DNA of 7,118 bases from Campylobacteraceae bacterium (lineage in GTDB: Bacteria; Campylobacterota; Campylobacteria; Campylobacterales; Sulfurovaceae), in the NCBI GenBank assembly GCA_027002755.1, contig JALWZI010000160.1, positions 10,663 through 17,780 on the forward strand, written 5' to 3'. The position numbers were made by a program, and so were the translations under genes. This document shows, piece by piece, positions 1-5,773 of the stretch (positions within the stretch are counted from its first letter, which is position 1; each line of letters starts with the position of its first letter). Below the pieces are notes generated by a model. It was given only the letters and a program-made list of their open reading frames with translations, was not told the origin of the DNA and made no database searches.

Positions 1-18
1 TTGGAGAAACGTGCAGGG

Positions 19-27
19 TGCTATAAT
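19..27 (+). promoter_or_regulatory. extended -10 promoter of the class II RNR gene
   Basis: The sequence TGCTATAAT is a perfect extended -10 element, with TATAAT at 22-27 preceded by TGN. A possible weak -35 (TTGGAG, 1-6) sits 15 bp upstream, which is short. Campylobacterota sigma-70 promoters are known for relying on the -10 rather than a -35 box. Transcription would start near 33-35 and leave a leader of about 36 nt, too short for a cobalamin riboswitch. Promoter activity is inferred from sequence only. Confidence 0.7.
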
Positions 28-69
28 GAAAAAAAAGCGGTTTGAAATGCCGGAGGGAAGGAGGGCACA

Positions 70-2034
70 ATGGCGGAGGGGTGCTGTCCGGTGACGGAGC
101 GTTTCATGCTCGAGACCTCGGTCAAAGAGGCGTTGAGGCGGCGCAAGGCGACGTTCGGTTTCGGGGCGTTCGGGGAGGCGGTCTATTACCGGACCTACAG
201 TCGTCTCAAACCCGACGGCAGCCAGGAACACTGGCCCGATACGGTGATCCGGGTGATCGAGGGGGTCTTTTCTCTGAGAAAGGATCACTATCTTCGCCAC
301 GGGCTGGCCTGGGAGGATGCCCGCTGGCAGGAGTATGCAGCGGAGATGGCGGAGCGGATGTTCGAGATGCACTGGCTGCCGCCCGGGCGGGGACTCTGGG
401 CGATGGGGACGGAATTTGTCTATCAGCGGGGCAGTGCCGCACTGAACAACTGCGGTGCGGTGGATACCGGCGACCTGATCGCCGCCGCCGATTGGCTGAT
501 GGATATGCTGATGTGCGGCGTGGGGGTGGGCTTCAACACCGCCTGGAAAGGCGCAGAGGTCCGCCGACCCTCCGGCGAGGCAAAGCGCTTCGTGATTCCT
601 GACAGCCGGGAGGGATGGGTCGCATCGGTCCGCCTGTTGCTCGAGAGCTATCTGCGCGGCGGACCCCGCTACAGCTTCGACTACAGTCTGATCCGTCCGG
701 CGGGAGCTCCCATCAAAGGGTTCGGCGGAACTGCCGCCGGCCCGGAACCACTCAGAAAGCTCCATGCCACTTTGGCAGAGATCCTGGAGCGTTACGGAGC
801 CGGGGAGATCGACACGACCCGCTGTACCGTCGATGTGATGAACGCCATCGGTGAATGCGTGGTGGCGGGAAATATCCGCCGCAGTGCTGAGATGGCGCTG
901 GGGTCTCTGGATGATCCCACCTTTCTGGAGCTCAAGGATTACAAAAAACATCCGGAACGTGAGGAGATCGGTTGGATCTCCAACAATACGGTGGTCCTCA
1001 AAACCGGTGAAGATTTCGAAAAGCTCTCCCGGATTGTCTCCCATATCCTGGAAAACGGAGAGCCGGGGATCCTCAATCTCATCAATGTCCAGCGTTATGC
1101 CCGATACGGAGATCTCTCGCCTGATCGGGCCTGGCTCAGCAACCCCTGTGCCGAGATCCCCCTGGAGAGTTTCGAGCTCTGCAACCTCTCCGAGGTCTTT
1201 CCTACCCGCTGTGGCGATGAAAAGGCGTTCCTTCGGGCACTGGAGTTCGCCACCTTCTACGCTTCGACGGTGACGCTGCATCCCACCCATCGTCCGGAGA
1301 CCAATGCCGTCGTGGCACGAAACCGCCGGATCGGGGTGAGCATCTCAGGGATCGCCGATCTGCTGGACCGTCGGGGGGCGGCGGCGCTGACCCGGCTGCT
1401 GCGCAAAGGGTACGCCCATGTTCGGCACCTGAACCGGCATTGGGCCGAGGAGGCGGGAGTGCCTGCGTCACTGCGGGTGACGACGGTCAAACCCTCGGGG
1501 ACCATCAGCCAGCTGGCGGGTGTGAGCTCGGGGATGAATTTCCCGCCCTACCGTTATGCCATTCGCCGGATGCGGGTGGGAAGCGAGACGAAGATCGCCG
1601 CGTTGCTCAAAGAGGCGGGTGTCCCCCATGAGCCTGACCGCTACAGCGACAATACCACGGTTTTCGAATTTCCCATCGATCAGGGCAAGACCCGGGAGGC
1701 GGCTTCGGTCTCCACCTGGGAGCAGTTTGCCCTGCTGGCGATGCTGCAGCGGGAGTGGAGCGACAACATGGTGAGCTGTACGATCAGCTTCGATCCGGAA
1801 AAAGAGGGCCCCCAGCTGGAACAGATGCTCGCTCTCTTCGCTCCGGTGATCAAATCCGCTTCGTTGCTGCCGCGCCGGCCGGGCGGCAGTTATCCCCAGA
1901 TGCCCTACGAACGGATCAGTGAGAGTGAATACCGCCGCCGGGTGGCACAGATGCCACCCATCGACTGGAGCCGGCTCAGCGGTCACGAAGGGGTCGGCAG
2001 CCGCTACTGCAGCGACGAGGCCTGCGAACTGTAG
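70..2034 (+). CDS. nrdJ: adenosylcobalamin-dependent (class II, monomeric RTPR-type) ribonucleotide reductase
   Basis: Cytoplasmic enzyme of 654 aa that reduces ribonucleotides to deoxyribonucleotides with a B12-derived thiyl radical and needs no oxygen. It aligns from end to end with Lactobacillus leichmannii RTPR (739 aa, recalled from memory). C128 (ALNNCG) corresponds to C119, NPCAE with C360 and E362 to the thiyl radical C408 and E410, and C371 (CNLSEVFP) to C419. The C-terminal pair C647/C652, five residues apart, corresponds to the C731/C736 shuttle dithiol. Other shared blocks are FGGTA (218-222), AGNIRRSAE (266-274), NRRIGVSISGI (418-428), TTVKPSGT (471-478) and EWSDNMVSCT (562-571). 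It is about 85 residues shorter; the loss falls after C128, in the 160s, and near 435, where RTPR carries inserts linked to allostery and B12 binding. The ATG at 70 follows AAGGAGGG (58-65); ATG 106 is a weaker alternative. Substrate level (di- or triphosphate) cannot be read from sequence. Confidence 0.93.
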   Translation: MAEGCCPVTERFMLETSVKEALRRRKATFGFGAFGEAVYYRTYSRLKPDGSQEHWPDTVIRVIEGVFSLRKDHYLRHGLAWEDARWQEYAAEMAERMFEMHWLPPGRGLWAMGTEFVYQRGSAALNNCGAVDTGDLIAAADWLMDMLMCGVGVGFNTAWKGAEVRRPSGEAKRFVIPDSREGWVASVRLLLESYLRGGPRYSFDYSLIRPAGAPIKGFGGTAAGPEPLRKLHATLAEILERYGAGEIDTTRCTVDVMNAIGECVVAGNIRRSAEMALGSLDDPTFLELKDYKKHPEREEIGWISNNTVVLKTGEDFEKLSRIVSHILENGEPGILNLINVQRYARYGDLSPDRAWLSNPCAEIPLESFELCNLSEVFPTRCGDEKAFLRALEFATFYASTVTLHPTHRPETNAVVARNRRIGVSISGIADLLDRRGAAALTRLLRKGYAHVRHLNRHWAEEAGVPASLRVTTVKPSGTISQLAGVSSGMNFPPYRYAIRRMRVGSETKIAALLKEAGVPHEPDRYSDNTTVFEFPIDQGKTREAASVSTWEQFALLAMLQREWSDNMVSCTISFDPEKEGPQLEQMLALFAPVIKSASLLPRRPGGSYPQMPYERISESEYRRRVAQMPPIDWSRLSGHEGVGSRYCSDEACEL

Positions 2035-2038
2035 ATCG

Positions 2039-2164
2039 TCACTCCTCTTTTTCTGTCGGAGAAGTGTCGGAGTCTCTTTTGTCTTTTTTGGGGCTTTTGA
2101 GGATCCAGAAGGCTGCCGCCAGGATCAGCAGCATCAGGCCGCCGTTGATATATTCACCGATCAT
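2039..2164 (-). CDS. small single-span membrane protein, unknown function
   Basis: A 41-codon frame that reads MIGEYINGGLMLLILAAAF and continues to a charged tail. Residues 9-22 form one hydrophobic segment, followed by KSPKK and then a hydrophilic Asp/Glu/Lys-rich tail. By the positive-inside rule this predicts a short outer N-terminus and a cytoplasmic C-terminus. It has an ideal Shine-Dalgarno, AAGGAG (2175-2170 on the minus strand), five bases before ATG 2164. That element overlaps the TAA stop of nth, leaving a 9-bp gap, so the two genes should be co-transcribed and probably translationally coupled. The stop lies 4 bp from the convergent nrdJ stop. I recognise no family and assign no function. 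The strong ribosome site, the fit between the two neighbouring stops and the clean hydrophobic/charged layout support a real gene. Confidence 0.7.
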   Translation of the reverse strand: MIGEYINGGLMLLILAAAFWILKSPKKDKRDSDTSPTEKEE

Positions 2165-2173
2165 CGTCTCTCC

Positions 2174-2836
2174 TTATCGCGCTTTGAAGCTCTCTTTGCT
2201 TTTGCAGTATTCCGTCAGGAAGCAACGATCGCATTCCGGTTTGACCGCTTTGCAGATATAGCGCCCGAAGAGCACCATCGCCTGGTGGAGACGGTGCAGG
2301 TCGGTTTTGAATTTACGCACCAGGTCCCGTTCGGTTCCTTCGACGGTGGGCGCGTTACTGAGGCCCAGCCGGTGGGCGACCCTGAAGACATGGGTATCCA
2401 CCGCCATCAGGTTGGCACCGGTGTATTCGATGAGGACAACATGGGCGGTCTTCTGCCCGACACCGGGGAGTTTGACCAGCTCCTTCTCGTCCAGGGGGAT
2501 CTCTCCGTGGTACTGCTCCATGACCATCCGGGCCATGGCGACAAGGTTTTTGGCTTTGTTGTTGAAGAAGGAACAGGTTTTGATGTACTCTTTGACCTCC
2601 TCCACATCGGCCTGGGCGAGGGAGGGAATATCGGGATACTTTTCAAAAAGAGCCGGGGTGATGAGGTTGACCCGTTTGTCGGTACACTGGGCCGAGAGCA
2701 TGACCGAGACCAGCAGTTCATAGAGGTTGCGGTAGTGCAGCTCGGTCACGCTGTCGGGATAGTGTTCCAGCAGCAGCTGTTTGATCGCTTCGATCTCTTT
2801 GCGTGTCGCCGGTTTGATCTTTTTTGTCTGAGCCAC
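2174..2836 (-). CDS. nth: endonuclease III (DNA glycosylase/AP lyase)
   Basis: Base-excision repair enzyme of 220 aa that removes oxidised pyrimidines and cleaves the abasic site. The helix-hairpin-helix LPGVGQKTA (123-131) contains the catalytic K129, equivalent to E. coli K120. VDTHVFRV (146-153) carries the catalytic D147, equivalent to D138. Four cysteines, C195, C202, C205 and C211, have the family spacing C-x6-C-x2-C-x5-C for the [4Fe-4S] cluster. The start chosen is GTG 2836, six bases after GAGGAGAG; the upstream extension to 2941 has no such site and would exceed the usual length of about 211 aa. It heads a two-gene unit with the small membrane protein and diverges from the peb4-type gene. 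From memory the same neighbours occur in Campylobacter jejuni (Cj0595c/Cj0596). Confidence 0.96.
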   Translation of the reverse strand: MAQTKKIKPATRKEIEAIKQLLLEHYPDSVTELHYRNLYELLVSVMLSAQCTDKRVNLITPALFEKYPDIPSLAQADVEEVKEYIKTCSFFNNKAKNLVAMARMVMEQYHGEIPLDEKELVKLPGVGQKTAHVVLIEYTGANLMAVDTHVFRVAHRLGLSNAPTVEGTERDLVRKFKTDLHRLHQAMVLFGRYICKAVKPECDRCFLTEYCKSKESFKAR

Positions 2837-2842
2837 GCGGTG

Positions 2843-2850
2843 CTCTCCTC
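2843..2850 (-). promoter_or_regulatory. ribosome binding site deciding the nth GTG start
   Basis: On the minus strand this reads GAGGAGAG, six bases before GTG 2836. No comparable Shine-Dalgarno stands before the in-frame upstream ATG codons, so this site fixes the non-ATG start. Confidence 0.75.
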
Positions 2851-2868
2851 GGGAATGGGTTGTGCCGA

Positions 2869-2877
2869 ATCTTAGCA
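2869..2877 (-). promoter_or_regulatory. probable nth promoter (extended -10)
   Basis: On the minus strand this reads TGCTAAGAT, an extended -10 with TAAGAT at 2874-2869 (4 of 6 consensus). No good -35 is visible; TTAACT at 2899-2894 is weak and 19 bp away. Transcription would start near 2862 and give a leader of about 26 nt. It lies back-to-back with the forward promoter at 2922. Confidence 0.45.
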
Positions 2878-2921
2878 TAGAACGGGCCTGGACAGTTAAT
2901 GAACGATTTAATATGAGTGGA

Positions 2922-2927
2922 TATACT
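2922..2927 (+). promoter_or_regulatory. probable -10 box of the peb4-type gene
   Basis: TATACT matches the -10 consensus at 5 of 6 bases and lies 31 bp before the chosen ATG. The region just upstream (2895-2915) is AT-rich, but no clear -35 is present. Transcription would begin near 2934, leaving a leader of about 25 nt that contains the GAGAGGAAG ribosome site. Confidence 0.5.
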
Positions 2928-2958
2928 TCAGGCAAATTCAATCAAGAGAGGAAGTGAA

Positions 2959-3828
2959 ATGACAAAGATGAAAAGAACCCTTGCCGTTACGGCACTCTGT
3001 CTCGGTCTGGGAGGGACCTGGCTGTCGGCCTCCGATGTGGTTGCCACGGTCAATGGCCACAAGATCACCAAAGAGGATCTCAACGCCTTTTTGCAGCAGA
3101 GCATGCCCAACCAGCCGATCACCTATGATATGCTGGACCCCAAGACCCAGAAGAAGGTTCTCGACGGGATGATCGAAACGGAGGTACTGGCGGCGGCTGC
3201 GCAGAAAGCGGGGGTGGAGAAGAGCCCGGACTTCCGCCGCATGCTGGACCTGGCCAAAAAGAAACTGATGATCAACGAGTGGGCGAAGCAGCAGTTCGAC
3301 AAGATCATCGTCAGCGAGAGCGAAGCCAAAGAGTTCTATCAGAAAAATGCCGACAAGTTCTCCATGCCCGAACGTGTCCACGCCCGGCACATTCTGCTCA
3401 AAGACGAGAAGAAGGCCCAGGCGATCATCGATCAGCTCAAGGGCCTGAAAGGTGAGGAGCTGAAGAAGAAGTTCATCGAACTGGCCAAGAAAGAGTCCAC
3501 CGGCCCCACGGGCCCCAAAGGCGGGGATCTGGGCTATTTCGCCAAAGAGCAGATGGTCCTGCCCTTCTCCCGGGCAGCGTTCGCCCTGAAACCGGGAGAG
3601 ATTACCCTCAAGCCGGTCAAGACCCAGTTCGGCTGGCATGTGATCTATGTCGAGGACAAAAAGGCGGCCCAGAAGATCCCCTTCGAGGCGGTGAAGGATC
3701 GGGTCATCGCCGCACTCAAGCAGCAGCGCTTCGCCCAGAAGATGAAGCAGGAGACCGAGATGCTCAGGAAAAACGCCGATATCAAGATCGAAGGCGCGGA
3801 GACTCCCAAGGCCAAATCTTCCAAATAA
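2959..3828 (+). CDS. peb4: periplasmic PpiC/SurA-type peptidyl-prolyl isomerase and chaperone (PEB4/Cbf2 family)
   Basis: Exported folding factor of 289 aa. The signal peptide has KMKR, then a hydrophobic core (about 8-20), and a likely cleavage after LSA (24). The mature N-terminus, VVATVNGHKITKEDL, is the SurA-like chaperone start typical of PEB4. One parvulin domain spans about 137-232, with HARHILL (141-147), GGDLGYF (188-194) and FGWHVIY (224-230). A helical C-terminal segment (240-278) completes the chaperone core, followed by a short Lys/Ser tail. In Campylobacter and Helicobacter these proteins assist outer-membrane protein biogenesis and adhesion. ATG 2959 follows GAGAGGAAG; the GTG at 2917 is rejected because it precedes the likely transcription start and would bury the signal peptide. 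It leads the forward cluster ending in fba, a neighbourhood I recall as conserved (Cj0596-Cj0597; HP0175-HP0176). Confidence 0.93.
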   Translation: MTKMKRTLAVTALCLGLGGTWLSASDVVATVNGHKITKEDLNAFLQQSMPNQPITYDMLDPKTQKKVLDGMIETEVLAAAAQKAGVEKSPDFRRMLDLAKKKLMINEWAKQQFDKIIVSESEAKEFYQKNADKFSMPERVHARHILLKDEKKAQAIIDQLKGLKGEELKKKFIELAKKESTGPTGPKGGDLGYFAKEQMVLPFSRAAFALKPGEITLKPVKTQFGWHVIYVEDKKAAQKIPFEAVKDRVIAALKQQRFAQKMKQETEMLRKNADIKIEGAETPKAKSSK

Positions 3829-3857
3829 CCGGGAAACTCAGCCGTTTTTCCACGGTT
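3827..3857 (+). terminator. stem-loop between peb4-type gene and its paralogue (possible attenuator)
   Basis: AACCGGGAAA (3827-3836) can pair with TTTCC-A-CGGTT (3847-3857), giving 10 bp with one bulged A and a 10-nt loop. It begins within the peb4 stop codon. Only a broken T-run (TTTGGGTTT) follows, so it is a weak terminator at best and may act as an RNA-processing or attenuation point. Confidence 0.4.
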
Positions 3858-3863
3858 TGGGTT

Positions 3864-3869
3864 TACAAT
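3864..3869 (+). promoter_or_regulatory. possible internal -10 box
   Basis: TACAAT (5 of 6 consensus) lies 38 bp before the paralogue's ATG and just beyond the stem-loop. No -35 is recognisable. It could let the paralogue and fba be transcribed separately from peb4, but a chance match is possible. Confidence 0.3.
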
Positions 3870-3907
3870 ATTCCCCATCACATCATGCAGAGAAAAGGAT
3901 TCCAGGA

Positions 3908-4552
3908 ATGAAACGTATCGCAGCTATCGCCCTTTTGACCATTTTTACGGGGATGTCGACGCTCTCCGCCAAGGTCATCGCTACCGTCAACGGCTATGAG
4001 ATCACCCAGAAAGAGGCCGATGCCTTCGTCAAACGTGTCACCCGGGGACGGGCGAATTATTCGATGCTGAAAAAGAAGGATCGCAAGCGGGTGATCCAGG
4101 AACTGGCCAAGCAGAAGCTCCTGACCCGGACGGCGGCCAAGGAACTGAGCAAAAAGGAAAAATTGGCGATCTGGACCGACTTCTATATCCGCAAGCACTA
4201 CAAAGAGTTGCAGAAGAAGGCACAGAAGGAACTTTCGGTCCCTGAGAAGTATATGGCGGATGCCGAGCTGTGGATCCGTAAGAATGCGGTCAATATCCCG
4301 GTCACCGAGGAGGAGCTGAAGGCGGAGTACGAGAAACGGAAAAAGCTTTTCAAGGACAAGAAGACCGGCAAGATCGTTCCTTTCGAGAAGGTCAAGCCTC
4401 TCATCGCCGTAGAGCTCAAGAAGATGAAGTTCGTCCAGCAGGTGATGAAGGATGCCAAGATCGACTACAACCCCAAGCCCAAAGCGGCCGCCAAGAAGCA
4501 ATCCCAGAAAAAACCCGCTCCCAAGAGTACCAAGAAGCAGACCAAACAATAA
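3908..4552 (+). CDS. exported SurA/PEB4-like protein lacking the parvulin domain
   Basis: A 214-aa protein clearly related to its upstream neighbour. It has a signal peptide (1-21, MKRIAAIALL to LSA) and then KVIATVNGYEITQKEAD, nearly identical in pattern to the neighbour's VVATVNGHKITKED. A helical SurA-N-like region follows (30-128). VTEEELKAEYEKRKKLF (132-148) corresponds to the neighbour's VSESEAKEFYQKNADKF, but the roughly 95-residue parvulin domain that should come next is replaced by DKKTGK, leading straight into VPFEKVKPLI (157-166), the C-terminal chaperone segment. Residues 189-214 form a Lys/Pro/Ala/Gln tail. It is likely a periplasmic chaperone without isomerase activity; its clients are unknown. 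AAGGA (3895-3899) stands eight bases before ATG 3908. fba begins 19 bp downstream, so the two are probably co-transcribed. Confidence 0.85.
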   Translation: MKRIAAIALLTIFTGMSTLSAKVIATVNGYEITQKEADAFVKRVTRGRANYSMLKKKDRKRVIQELAKQKLLTRTAAKELSKKEKLAIWTDFYIRKHYKELQKKAQKELSVPEKYMADAELWIRKNAVNIPVTEEELKAEYEKRKKLFKDKKTGKIVPFEKVKPLIAVELKKMKFVQQVMKDAKIDYNPKPKAAAKKQSQKKPAPKSTKKQTKQ

Positions 4553-4571
4553 TCGATTGAGGAGAGGAAGG

Positions 4572-5651
4572 ATGAGTCAGAAGATTTCAGACCTGGTTGC
4601 CCCCGGTGTCGTCTCGGGTGACGACCTGCAGAAGATTTTCGAGATCGCCAAAGCGGAGGAGTTCGCGCTCCCCGCGGTCAATGTGGTCGGAACTGATTCG
4701 GTCAATGCGGTTATGGAGGCGGCGGCGAAGGTTCACTCTCCCGTCATTGTTCAGTTCAGCAACGGCGGGGCCTCCTTCTATGCCGGCAAAGGACTGAGCA
4801 ACGAAGGGGAGCGGGCAGCGATCCTGGGGGCCATCAGCGGGGCGAAACATGTCCACACCCTGGCAGAAGCCTACGGCATCCCGGTCATCCTCCACACCGA
4901 CCACGCGGCGCGGAAACTGCTGCCCTGGATCGACGGGCTGCTGGAGGCGAGTGAAAAGCATTTTGAGGAGACGGGCAGACCGCTTTTTTCCTCCCATATG
5001 CTGGACCTCTCCGAAGAGCCGCTGGAGGAGAATTTGGCCACCTGTGAAGCCTATCTGAAGCGGATGAACCGGATTGGCATGACCCTGGAGATCGAGCTGG
5101 GGATCACCGGCGGCGAAGAGGACGGGGTGGACAATACCAATGTGGACAATGCCGCCCTCTACACCCAGCCCGAAGAGGTCTGCGAAGCCTGGGAGCGCCT
5201 CAGTGCCATCAGCGACCGTTTCACCATCGCCGCAAGCTTCGGCAACGTCCACGGTGTCTACAAGCCCGGCAACGTCCATCTGGAGCCCAAGATCCTGCGC
5301 AACTCCCAGGAGTATATTCAGAAAAAACATCACACCGGCCCCAAACCGGTGAGCTTCGTCTTTCATGGCGGCAGCGGCTCCAGCCCCGAAGAGATCAAAG
5401 AGGCGATCAGCTACGGGGTGGTGAAGATGAACATTGACACCGACACCCAGTGGGCCTTCTGGGACGGTGTACGGGGATACGTGGCGAAGTATCACGACTA
5501 TCTCCAGGGCCAGATCGGCAACCCCGAAGGGGAGGATAAGCCCAACAAGAAGTACTACGATCCCCGCAAATGGCTGCGAGCCGGCGAAGAGTCGATGCGG
5601 GATCGGGTGGTTTTGGCTTTTGAAGAGTTGAACTGTATCGATCGGTATTGA
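4572..5651 (+). CDS. fbaA: class II fructose-bisphosphate aldolase
   Basis: Zinc-dependent cytoplasmic aldolase of 359 aa, the same length as E. coli FbaA. It interconverts fructose 1,6-bisphosphate with dihydroxyacetone phosphate and glyceraldehyde 3-phosphate in gluconeogenesis/glycolysis. Key residues match E. coli with a constant +1 offset: catalytic D110 next to zinc ligand H111 (HTDH), TGGEEDGVDN (179-188) with catalytic E183, zinc ligands H227 (GNVHGVYKPG) and H265 (FHGGSGS), and N287 in VKMNIDTDTQ. KKYYDPRKWLRAGE near the C-terminus is also typical, with R332 expected to bind phosphate. AGGAG (4560-4564) stands seven bases before ATG 4572; the in-frame extension upstream overlaps the preceding gene and is not credible. 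Its stop codon is inside a perfect palindrome. Adjacency to a PEB4-type gene is a Campylobacterota hallmark, here interrupted by the paralogue. Confidence 0.97.
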   Translation: MSQKISDLVAPGVVSGDDLQKIFEIAKAEEFALPAVNVVGTDSVNAVMEAAAKVHSPVIVQFSNGGASFYAGKGLSNEGERAAILGAISGAKHVHTLAEAYGIPVILHTDHAARKLLPWIDGLLEASEKHFEETGRPLFSSHMLDLSEEPLEENLATCEAYLKRMNRIGMTLEIELGITGGEEDGVDNTNVDNAALYTQPEEVCEAWERLSAISDRFTIAASFGNVHGVYKPGNVHLEPKILRNSQEYIQKKHHTGPKPVSFVFHGGSGSSPEEIKEAISYGVVKMNIDTDTQWAFWDGVRGYVAKYHDYLQGQIGNPEGEDKPNKKYYDPRKWLRAGEESMRDRVVLAFEELNCIDRY

Positions 5652-5672
5652 GAAAATCTTTCTCAATACCGA
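5642..5672 (+). terminator. perfect 14-bp palindrome spanning the fba stop codon
   Basis: TCGGTATTGAGAAA (5642-5655) and TTTCTCAATACCGA (5659-5672) are exact reverse complements around the 3-nt loop ATC. The left arm includes the last fba codons and the TGA stop. No T-run follows on either strand, so it is not a canonical intrinsic terminator. It would still form a very stable hairpin at the 3' end of the fba message, acting as a terminator aided by other factors or as an exonuclease barrier. Confidence 0.6.
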
Positions 5673-5751
5673 GTCATTGGTCACTGGTCATTAGTCATTT
5701 GGGTTGAATGTTTCCGTTTCTTCCAATGACCAATCACGAATGACTAATAAC
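5673..5751. repeat. inverted pair of heptamer tandem repeats (GTCATTN)
   Basis: The left array (5673-5700) has four head-to-tail heptamers: GTCATTG, GTCACTG, GTCATTA, GTCATTT. After a 23-nt spacer, the right array (5724-5751) holds four heptamers in the opposite orientation, reading on the minus strand GTCATTG-like units GTTATTA, GTCATTC, GTGATTG, GTCATTG. The arms include a perfect 10-bp inverted repeat ATTAGTCATT. With all four units paired in register, 21 of 28 positions match, so a long imperfect hairpin or cruciform could form. Heptamer intergenic repeats of this style are known as STRR elements in cyanobacteria; the connection here is only by resemblance. Confidence 0.75.
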
Positions 5752-5752
5752 C

Positions 5753-5773
5753 CGAGAGGCCAACAGCCTCTCG
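5753..5773 (-). terminator. hairpin immediately after nrdB
   Basis: CGAGAGGC (5753-5760) and GCCTCTCG (5766-5773) form an 8-bp GC-rich stem with a 5-nt loop, starting one base past the nrdB TAA. In nrdB RNA it is followed by GGUUAUU, a poor U-tract, so termination may be incomplete. On the plus strand it is followed only by TTAAAA. Confidence 0.55.

Noticed and set aside
28..69. Cobalamin riboswitch before the B12-dependent reductase
   Set aside because: The predicted leader is only about 36 nt and shows no B12-box-like sequence.
2054..2072. Repeated TGTCGGAG (2054-2061, 2065-2072)
   Set aside because: Only two 8-bp copies inside the small gene's Ser/Asp/Thr-rich tail codons; likely chance or codon repetition.
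1919..2875. Open frame running from the end of nrdJ across the reverse strand of nth
   Set aside because: It is the antisense shadow of nth and the small membrane gene; the sense strand carries the complete HhH and iron-sulfur motifs.
2917..2958. Upstream GTG start extending the peb4-type protein by 14 residues
   Set aside because: It overlaps the likely -10 box, has no ribosome site and would put a polar stretch before the signal peptide.
4587..5684. Long open frame antisense to the aldolase (and similar ones antisense at 2938-3639, 3878-4549 and, on the plus strand, 5861-6820)
   Set aside because: They mirror strongly coding genes in GC-rich DNA with few stop-prone codons, have no family motifs, and lack plausible ribosome sites. 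The sense genes have full catalytic motifs.
5673..5751. CRISPR array
   Set aside because: Units are 7 bp, contiguous, without spacers and in two orientations; there is no CRISPR-like repeat or cas gene.
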